27,904 nucleotides of DNA, taken from assembly GCA_000320545.1 (NCBI GenBank), contig ADNK01001503.1, forward strand, positions 1 to 27,904, written 5' to 3'. The notes under the pieces were generated by a model. The model made no database searches. It was not told the origin of the DNA and was given only the letters and a program-made list of their open reading frames with translations. How positions within the stretch are numbered: the first letter of the stretch is position 1; every line of letters starts with the position of its first letter. This document shows positions 20,399 through 27,904 of this stretch, one piece after another. The DNA is from Bigelowiella natans CCMP2755 (Eukaryota; Cercozoa; Chlorarachniophyceae). The position numbers were made by a program, and so were the translations under genes.

Positions 20399-20870
20399 CT
20401 ACCTGTCATACGATCGAATTGCAATTACCATAAGAGGCATGGTTTGTGTCCAAGCCTTCCTCTCTTCCCCCATCTCGCTCGCTTCGGTGATACCCCTCCC
20501 GAGCCCCGACCTCTCTTCCACGATTCTGAGCCATCGATGCCTTTCATCCACATCGACAAGAATTTCTTTCAGTCGCATGCTATGAACATCATTTATTTTT
20601 ACTTTTTCTGAAAGGAAGTTCTTTAGACGACGTGCCGTTGTCGTATTCTGTGAACGCACTGCACCACATCTGGTTTCTAGAAATTGGACGCCAAATAAAA
20701 TGTGGTACCATGGAAATCTTCCGCTGATGTTGTAAAAAATGCTGCCTGAATTCCTTGTCGTAATATACAATCTTAGTGGGATCTGGCGTGATACAATTGC
20801 CACGGAGAGATTTTATGTTCAACAAATCCAGACTCACATACTCCTTTACGTAGTAGAATTATCCACGACG
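20399..20870 (-). other. Coding-like ORFs upstream of riboflavin synthase, unidentified
   Basis: Two overlapping minus frames have protein-like composition. One (20803-20399) ends ARRLKNFLSEKVKIND, MRLKEILVDVDERHRWL and VEERSGLGRG. The other (about 20870-20589) contains SLDLLNIKSLRGN and IVYYDKEFRQHFL. They lie on the same strand as riboflavin synthase, and the first stops only 26 bp before its ATG. They may be upstream exons of that gene (for example a targeting presequence), a separate small gene, or leader sequence. I found one phase-consistent but poor junction (AGGG donor near 20489 to an acceptor near 20378) and do not rely on it. Confidence 0.3.
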
Positions 20871-21269
20871 ACAACATTGTTTAGGCTATACCACAGTAAC
20901 TGTGGCTTGGAGATTCATTGAGCTCGATAGAGAACTCCAGATATTTCTTCCATTTGGAAATTGGGATTTATTTTCCGTAATTGTTTCGATAATTCCCTTG
21001 TCTTAGCATGAAAATGCTATTTGTTATTATTGTGCTGTCCTTCACCAGTGCCTGACGATCAGCAATGAATGCCGACTCGGCGGCTGCCTTCGTTTGCTTG
21101 TAGGCCCAATTACTGTTCGTGGAAGGAGTTTTGAGCTTCTACCCGACTCTTACACTCACCGACCTCATAGCACGATACAATATACATCCTCACTCATCCG
21201 CGAAGGATTCAATCATAGCCCGTATTAACCGGCCGACTCACCGTCGGAGCGGAACTCACAGCCATTCCC
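20871..21269. promoter_or_regulatory. Region upstream of the MFS-like gene, no gene seen
   Basis: About 400 bp before the ATG at 21270. It has no long open frame and no microsatellite. It presumably holds the promoter of the plus-strand MFS-like gene and perhaps that of the minus-strand unit to the left. Confidence 0.35.
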
Positions 21270-22822
21270 ATGGCAGTTGAACAGCTGCAGCCTCCTCACC
21301 CTCGACGCGGGGCAGGGAATCACGCTTCCTTGGCAGCAGAGCGCGTATACCATGATGAGCGAACAAACCCGAACGTCATGAAAGCCTATGTTTACACTCT
21401 CTGCGGCGGTGCAGCTAGAGGTGGGTTGAGAGTACTGAGCATAGGAAAATATGCATTCCTACAGAAATCTATATTGGGCACTCACTATTTATCTCTTCTG
21501 TGTTGTTCTTGCTAGGTGTATGGAGTTTCTCTGTGCTGAGTGGATACCTCTACGCCCTTGCCGGTGGGTCGAACTGGAGTGTCGGACTGGTAGAAGGCAT
21601 CCAGGGGGGGGCCCAAGCAATGTAATTATCTGCTAATACACCACACACTACCCCCTTCTCCCATGTACACTCGACTCATTGATCTTATTATCTTCTTGCC
21701 TGATTATGTAACCAATATCACACTGCTCCTCCGATTTGAAAATAGCGTTGCTGTGTTCGCCGGGGTCCTTGCTGACCATTGGCGACGCGATCGAGTCTTG
21801 GTTCTCGCGGGCATTGTAGGGCTGTTTGCGGTGAGTGTTCTCTTGCTTCATTTTATTTCTATTTGCCACCACCTGCCTGTCTTAGTCGTTCATCTTAGTC
21901 GTTCATCGGGCCCCGACGTTTTGGTCCTGTGCTCACGTTTCTCTCCACGGACTGACCGATTAGGTCGTGGCTACCATGCTCACAGTCAACGCGTACGCTT
22001 ACGGAGCAGATAAGAACATCCAGTAAGTAGAAGGACGTCCAACATGGCGTGCACCTTCATTCGCGCAAGCTCCGAACCAAGATATTTTCCAAGATTAGTG
22101 ATGTAGATGTGTGTGCATACAAGGGGAGAGGAGAGGGAGCGGAGGGGGGGGGAGGAGGAGAATGTCCGGAAGGACTCGCAAACATGTTCCAAAAGTGAGT
22201 TCTCATCCTCGCTTCCCCCTCTTCTTAGATTCATATGCATATGCATCGCTATGAGCTGCTGGGGGTCCTACCAGGTTGACTAGATTCGTTTATCATTACG
22301 ATTGTCATGCCTCCTCTCCCCAACCCCGCCCTTGTGTCCCCCTCTCTTTCCTCTCTGTGGGCCTCATTTGCATCCACGAGACAACAACAGCCACCTCCTC
22401 AACGTGAATCGGCACATCTTGTTTGACTGCATTTGGTATAGGGTCTTTGGAATACGGGCGTGGAAACGATTTTTGCGGATTCGATCCCTTCCAACCAGGT
22501 TTTTTAGAGCGCGCACATGTACACACCACTACTACACAAATGATTCTAATACGATGATGGCCGTCGCATGTGCGTCTCTCTGACGGCCCTTGGTTGGCGC
22601 CACTACCCAGAGGTCAAAGCCGACGACGAACAAGTACATTCTGCAGCTGATATCTACCGTCACGGGGCCTATCATCGCCATTTTCCTCTTTTTGGCCTTC
22701 GGAGACGATTGGGAGGTGCGTGATGATCTTGCTGCTGCTGCTGCTGCGGGCGCTGATTAATGATGATGCCGAATATTTGCATTAACCATCCCTCTTTCGA
22801 GCTGCTCCATTCATGGTGTGTA

Positions 22823-22854
<32 letters not shown>

Positions 22855-24712
22855 AATCACAACACAACAACTTTTGTTCTGATAAATTCTCCCCCCCCCC
22901 CCTCCTACGAAGATTGACGGTCTGCGAACGGTACTCATGGTGGGAGCGGGTAGGAACTACTGTTATGTGCGTGTGCGTACATGATGGGCAGAACCGCTGC
23001 TCACGCAAAGCATTGACAGCTGAGTCGATGATGGCGTTGTCGCCTCGTGGCTTTGTCCTTCGCATCGAGATATTTAACTCCACATGGAATCCTTTCGAAT
23101 GAACTCTGATTAACGTGAAAGAGAGATTGGATTTGGCGCTGCTTTCGATGCTGCTCGCACGCCCAAACGCACCCTCCCACAAAACACACATATATCAGGC
23201 CTTTCTGCTCCGCCAGCCATTCTTTTGTTCTTCTTCAATGATGCCGATATGGTGTCTAACCGCAGGTAGAGCATCCCCATCCACTCTTGTTGGGTCATGA
23301 AGATGTCATCTTTGAAGTCTTCCTCATCGTTATTATTATTATTATAATTATTGTGCTTTTTTTTTTTTTTCTATTACTCCTGCAACCATTTCCCTGTCCT
23401 CCCCCGGCGCCGTTGTCGTCACTCTAAAAAGGCGAAGAGCGCACGATGGAGGGGTGGCCTCCTCTGATAGAAATGGGCCGTACACTCGATTGGAACCGGC
23501 CACCGCAGCAGATGAATGTAATATATGTTTCAAATCGAATAAAAAACAGCACACGATATACTACATACCAGACATATAACCCCCCCCCCCCCCCTCCCCT
23601 TTCTCTGAACCCCGCCACAGATTTCGATACAAGCTGTTCGAAGACAGAGAGCAAAGCTAGACAAGAGGGGATGGGGCCAGCGAGCATTCCCAACGAGGAT
23701 TCAATCAATAATAAGTAAGTGCGTGTAGATGGGTAGCACATGAAGATGAAGATAGACGCTTGAGACCGAGTCTGTGTAATCTGGGAGACAGAAGAGCATA
23801 CCCTTTCTCTTTTTCCCATTGTTTTGGGGAATAACGACTTCCCCCCCTCCATGAGCATGGTGATGCAATACGGCACCAAACCGCTGTGCTATTATCCCAA
23901 AAGAAAGTGGAAGGAATACCTTCATCAGTCTTTCGCACGCGACTACTTAAAAACCCAATTGAATCTTCCTCTTGCAACCCCGCCCTCCCTCCCCCCCTCC
24001 CCCCCTCCCCCCCTCCACCTGCTCGGTGTGTATTGTTCGTCGTCAGTCCTGCGTTTGTAGATAATGATGAAGAGGATGGAACTCCAGCGGATTTGCCCAC
24101 CCCCTCGCTATTCCCTTCACCCCCTCAGTCACCACGGGGTACTACCTGCCATCGAGAGCGAGCGAGGGAGAGAGAAAGAGAGAGAGAGGGAGGGAGAGAA
24201 AGAGAAATAATAAGACAGGAACAGATTAATGGATGATAGGAGACAGAACAACAAAGAACCAAGTGTCATGATGATGCCTCCTCCGTACACCCTCCCAGAG
24301 CAGAGCAAACGCCAAACACTAGCTTGTTGTTCCGTCGTGCGTGCGGGAGCCGCCCCTGGGAGAGGGTTGCGGCATTATTTCGTCGAGAATCTTTCGGATG
24401 AGCTTCTGATGTTGATTTTCGTTGCTGCTGTTGTTATTGCTGGTGGTATTTCCACGCAGACGGCTGCCGCCCCTCATGCAGTAACTCTCGCACTAGAGAA
24501 GAGGTCAAGTCTATGGGCCCCCCAGCAGGGCTTCACCAACAGCAGGAGCTGCCACCTACCTATGATGATGTGTTAGATTCATCGGAAAGGTTGGTTGCTG
24601 GAGGGGAGAAATGGGGGGATGGAGAGGGGGGGGGGGGGGGGGGGGAAGTCTGTCTTCTACCCGAGGCGTCTCCAGAGGAACTCCATCTCCAGAGCTGGAA
24701 GCGAAGCTCTGA
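21270..24712 (+). CDS. MFS-like membrane protein, N-terminal six-helix half with long PPxY-containing tail (about 394 aa)
   Basis: Predicted exons: 21270-21420, 21516-21621, 21746-21830, 21964-22022, 22229-22274, 22442-22498, 22611-22715, 22913-22949, 23199-23265, 23432-23517, 23621-23714, 24047-24138, 24257-24284, 24482-24589, 24649-24712 (1185 nt, phases agree). Helices 1-6 are evident, including VWSFSVLSGYLYALAGG, a motif-A-like loop GVLADHWRRDRVL, CWGSYQGLWNTGVETIFADS, YILQLISTVTGPIIAIFLF and LSAPPAILLFFFNDAD. These match the N-terminal half of major facilitator transporters. The rest is hydrophilic, acidic and Ser/Pro-rich with LPPTYDDV (a WW-domain-type PPxY motif), ending TPSPELEAKL. 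No second set of six helices was found before the stop. The last three exons are the least certain. Exon 13 has a poor acceptor. Substrate is unknown. Confidence 0.72.
22823..22853. repeat. TG microsatellite in an intron of the MFS-like gene
   Basis: (TG)n followed by a C14-type tract at about 22891-22902, just before the acceptor at 22912. Similar homopolymer C tracts precede the acceptors at 23620 (23580-23594) and 24046 (CCCCCCT units). Confidence 0.85.
24155..24213. repeat. GA-rich low-complexity tract in an MFS intron
   Basis: GAGA/GGGA repeats directly follow the donor at 24139. A long G run (about 24626-24645) and GGA repeats (24727-24763) occur farther right. The G run sits immediately before the predicted last acceptor, which weakens that call. 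Confidence 0.8.
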
Positions 24713-24829
24713 TACACATGAGAGAATGAGGAGGAGGAGGAGGAGGAAGAGGAGGAGGAGGGGGGGGACCTGGTCTTTACGGAAGGGCGGACTTGTCTAA
24801 TTATGAGAGCATTGTGATCGCTATCTTTA

Positions 24830-25423
24830 TTTACAAAATTAAGTTAAAGAAGGATCTCGCACTTCTTTGGTAATATGCAGAAAGACCACCTACCATGGTG
24901 GAATATGACGACTGAGTCATGATGTAGAACTCAGTTGGTAGACTGTACGCCGAGAACTGCGGCTCATCATCATCTCCCTTTGTTCTCACGGACACTCACA
25001 CGATCTCCGCAGTCGCTTAAAAACCGGGACTCTTTTCGATCCTATTAGCATCCCTGTTGTAGGATGAAGTGGAAGCGCGGTGCGGGGGGGGTACCTGGTG
25101 GATCACTATTCATATTCCGTGACCTTCACTATCACTGCAAGTATGTGTTTTTAAATGGGTTGGATTGAGTTTTGGGGGGGGGGGCAAGGCCATAAGCATC
25201 CTCAGTTATTTTGCGTCTGATGATACGTTGCGATGTTCTTTGAATATGGAGGTCAACCGACCTCCGTTGTTCCAATGTGATAATCAATGAGCGTATGCAT
25301 GCCCCCGTGTGTGAGGCCTTTCTCCCCGTTATTATGAGGATGGTGATGCTGCTGCGGCCATTACTGAAAACATGAAAGCCCCTCACAAATATCCCTTCCA
25401 ATGTCTTTTACCTTCTTGAGCCT

Positions 25424-25468
<45 letters not shown>

Positions 25469-25671
25469 GTTGTTTTGTCAGTCATGCAAACGATTGCAGC
25501 GACGTCTTTCTTCCTCCTCATCTCCATCGTACGAATCGAGCCGCCGAGGCCCAAGAGAGGCCTCTCCGACCCTGTGTTGCCTCGGATTAGCGCAGCTCCT
25601 CCTCCTGTGGGAGACGACGGTTGTGATGATGATAGTTGCGAGGCTGCCGTCCGGGTCATCATCGGTATATA

Positions 25672-25680
<9 letters not shown>
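24830..25680 (-). other. Coding-like segments on the minus strand, gene not resolved
   Basis: Several minus-strand pieces look like exons: an ATG frame near 25666-25480 with Ser/Gly-rich low complexity (AASQLSSSQPSSPTGGG, IRTMEMRRKKDVAAIV); a frame after a TTTTCAG acceptor near 25355; a short ATG piece near 25110 (MNSDPPG, which joins in phase to LIGSKRVPVFKRLRRS); and DDEPQFSAYSLPTEFY before a GTAGGT donor near 24895. I could not join them into one consistent model, and I recognise no family. TG (25430-25464) and GA (25675-25709) repeats interrupt the area. Confidence 0.3.
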
Positions 25681-25711
<31 letters not shown>

Positions 25712-26100
25712 CTACAGGATGATGCTAATAAAGCACTATGAATATGGTTTTGTTCGCCACCGTTCACATGCATGCAACAACAGATGTTATAACGGTGTCG
25801 CTCCCCTATTTTGTGCTAGCATAAGCTGCTTTTCCGTACCTCCTCGCATGAGGGCGGCCTTTTTTTTTTTTTTTTTGGAATAAAAGGGCTGTGCGTGAAA
25901 AACGAAAGAATCGTCGTTTTTTTGTTTTTTTTTAACTTTCCCTTCTGGGGATTTACTTTTGGGAAAGCTCTCTGAGCCTCTATCTTCATAGAATTTTCTA
26001 TCCCCTCAGATCCTGCGGAAAGGGAGGGGGGAATGATAACTGGATCATATAAAAGAGCATCAGCGATGGAGGAGTTCGCCGCGTTTTAGTCATCACAGTA
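25681..26100. other. Low-complexity intergenic stretch
   Basis: A GA repeat, a run of about 18 T (25859-25877) and further T-rich sequence are present. No supported coding frame. It probably contains the 5' flank of whatever minus-strand gene lies at 24830-25680. Confidence 0.4.
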
Positions 26101-27200
26101 GTACACATGCACGACGTTTTCGCTTCAAATTGACAATAAGCTGTTGGAGGATATGTCGTGTGCATTTTTAGTACGTACGTCGCAACAACATATACAACGT
26201 AAAGTTACTCGATTCATATTAATCATTGCATTTTATCTACATCTAGACATTTCTGAATGCACGTACATGCGCGAACTAGTTGTGCGTGTGCGTGTGCGTA
26301 CACGTAGCTTAATGCGACAACAAGACATCTAGGACATGGCACACATGCATGCTACACGTTGTTACATTCGCACACAGCTAGACAGCGCTGCATCCACATG
26401 CTAGCATGTACTAGTGTATATACAAATCTAGAAATGTAGACATCTACACGGAGTAGCAGCCGCCACAATGATAGCCGCTGTTAGTTTACCTTGCTAGCTA
26501 GCTAGCTTGCCACCTCAAGTAAACGCATCGTACCGCTAGACCGCTGCTAGAATAAAATTCGAAGCTAGGAAGCCCATTTCGCGCCTCCGGGGCACGCTAG
26601 CTAGCACTAGAGCAGCTATAGCTAGTTAGCACGACAGGTGCCTCATCGTAGCATCAGCATGTGGTACACATGTGAAATGTCTCGTCAAAAGCTCTATAGC
26701 TCAGCTAGATAGCAAGCAAGCAAGCTGGCAAGGCTGTTCCAGGATTTGTGTGGACTTGTCGTCAGCAGCACTAGCTAGCTAGAGCAACAGCAGCAAATAG
26801 GTGCTTCCAGACTACGCTTATACGATAATTATCGACTACCAATGATAGGTTCTCTCACGCACGTGCGAATATGCAGGCAATCATCCAACGCAATTTATGA
26901 CGTCTTTGTTGCTCTCAAATGAAGATCATTATGCATCGCCTCGGGACTGAAGGAAGCAGCTGTGAGATCCCATCTCTATCTTGATTTCGATTCAAGATAC
27001 CTGGGCGATGTACATAAGGCAGAGAGAAGAAAGGGAGGAAGAGAGGAGGAGGGAGAGACCACGGTCACAAAAAGAGGAGAGGCAGCATATGTACGTGGGA
27101 AAGTGTAAACATCCTTTCTATCATTACTGCAATTATTTTTCGCAAAATGAATGATCGTGTGATCAGGCTAGATCCCACTTTGTTATAACTACCACAACTA
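26101..27200. other. Intergenic spacer, CTAG-rich, no gene seen
   Basis: Dense in CTAGC, GCATG and ACATG words, with (CTAG)n at about 26493-26507. It has the same word usage as the other spacers. No ORF worth reporting apart from a 62-aa frame (26144-26332) of unconvincing composition. Confidence 0.55.
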
Positions 27201-27214
27201 CCACAACAACAACA

Positions 27215-27217
<3 letters not shown>

Positions 27218-27255
<38 letters not shown>
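27218..27255. repeat. TAC trinucleotide repeat
   Basis: (ACT)n runs to the predicted stop of the partial minus-strand gene, whose TAG is formed by the repeat itself. (AAC)n at about 27391-27417 and (TA)n at about 27624-27658 lie in its intron. Confidence 0.85.
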
Positions 27256-27617
27256 GAGTTGAGCCCGGTATAAATAACAGTGATAATGACGCACTTAGCT
27301 TCCTCTTCGAGATCGTTGTTGCGCATTAGCTTCACCATCTTTGGAACATCATCGGGAAACACCTGAACAAAGTTTGTCCGCACAAACCACAACAACAACA
27401 ACAACAACAACAACAACGTCATTTTCCCTTCGAAACGAACAGATCATCATCGGTGTGCTTAGATGTGATATGGGCCCAAAATCGGTTGTTGTACGACGGC
27501 CGGGGAGGAAAGAAAAACGCATTTGTTTTTAATCGTGCTTGTCCTCATCGGTTTGGAGTTGTGCTTCTGTTACGTGATTCTAGGTCTTATTTTGAACTGC
27601 TTCAATCTATTCTATAT

Positions 27618-27661
<44 letters not shown>

Positions 27662-27754
27662 GTGTGTGTGTGTACATCAAGCTTCTCGAGGTAGGACATG
27701 AGCTTCTCTGGCTCCTCTTTGACAGCAAAGACGATGAGGATGTTGATCAGGTTC
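27252..27754 (-). CDS. 3' part of an unidentified minus-strand gene (two exons)
   Basis: An exon at 27754-27676 encodes NLINILIVFAVKEEPEKL and MSYLEKLD. It joins in phase 0 (donor GTACAC, acceptor TTTGTTCAG) to 27362-27252, encoding VFPDDVPKMVKLM and RNNDLEEEAK. Translation then reaches TAG at 27254-27252. Alternatively a GTGCGT donor at 27294 continues to a further exon I cannot find. Alternating hydrophobic and acidic helices suggest an alpha-helical repeat or helical domain, but I cannot name a family. The gene would begin beyond the right edge of the window. TA, TG and AAC repeats fill the intron, and (TAC)n follows the stop on this strand. Confidence 0.45.
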
Positions 27755-27788
27755 CTTATAGTCATTATTCAGTTTGTGAATGTGGGTG

Positions 27789-27904
27789 AGGAGGGGAAGG
27801 GGGGGGGGGGGGGGGCCCGGGGGGCATTTTTTTTTTGGAAGTGACCTTTTTGTGGTAGGGGGGGAAAACCCTGTTAATTTTTTTCCTTTCTGGGGGGAAA
27901 AAAC
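27789..27904. other. Low-quality terminal sequence, probable contig edge
   Basis: Long G, T and A runs (G run at about 27799-27815, followed by CCC, more G, and T9) replace the normal composition in the last 110 bases. This is typical of unreliable base calls at a read or contig end rather than genomic signal. Confidence 0.6.

Overview
The window is nuclear DNA from an intron-rich eukaryote, most likely a unicellular alga or related protist. Genes are cut by many short GT-AG introns (mostly about 65-600 bp), dinucleotide and trinucleotide microsatellites fill introns and intergenic spacers, and no operons or Shine-Dalgarno sites are seen. A riboflavin synthase gene argues against an animal. 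The exact lineage cannot be fixed from the sequence. I rebuilt genes by joining exons whose reading phase matches across GT-AG junctions and whose joined product makes a recognisable protein. All exon ends are therefore manual predictions.

Layout, left to right: a 181-aa membrane-anchored protein of unknown function (minus, 362-1602) stands head to head with an isoamyl-acetate-hydrolysing-type GDSL esterase (plus, 1964-3798, 8 exons). Next come weak ORFs (3900-4510) and a spacer rich in CTAG, then a small basic, probably nuclear protein (minus, 5324-5785). It is divergent from a large 16-exon gene (plus, 6510-12354) for a UBA-domain plus OTU-type cysteine protease, probably a deubiquitinase. 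A repetitive spacer with a perfect 52-bp palindrome follows. Then come a Jupiter/HN1-like protein (minus, 13370-13967), a zinc-independent MDR oxidoreductase (plus, 15037-17009, with possible upstream exons), and a 1.5-kb spacer with a GTCGAC palindrome cluster. Riboflavin synthase (minus, 18586-20372, 8 exons) comes next, with unexplained ORFs upstream. An MFS-like gene (plus, 21270-24712, about 15 exons) then appears to encode only the six-helix N-terminal half followed by a cytosolic tail with a PPTY motif. The right end holds coding-like fragments on the minus strand (24860-25670 and 27252-27754), another CTAG-rich spacer, and a low-quality homopolymer end that looks like a contig edge.

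The genes are ordinary, unrelated housekeeping and regulatory functions on both strands, with no shared pathway. The most notable items are the divergent UBA-OTU protease, the half-size MFS-like protein with a PPxY tail, an intron made almost wholly of microsatellites, and the palindromes in the spacers. I found no phage, CRISPR, transposase, rRNA or tRNA gene.
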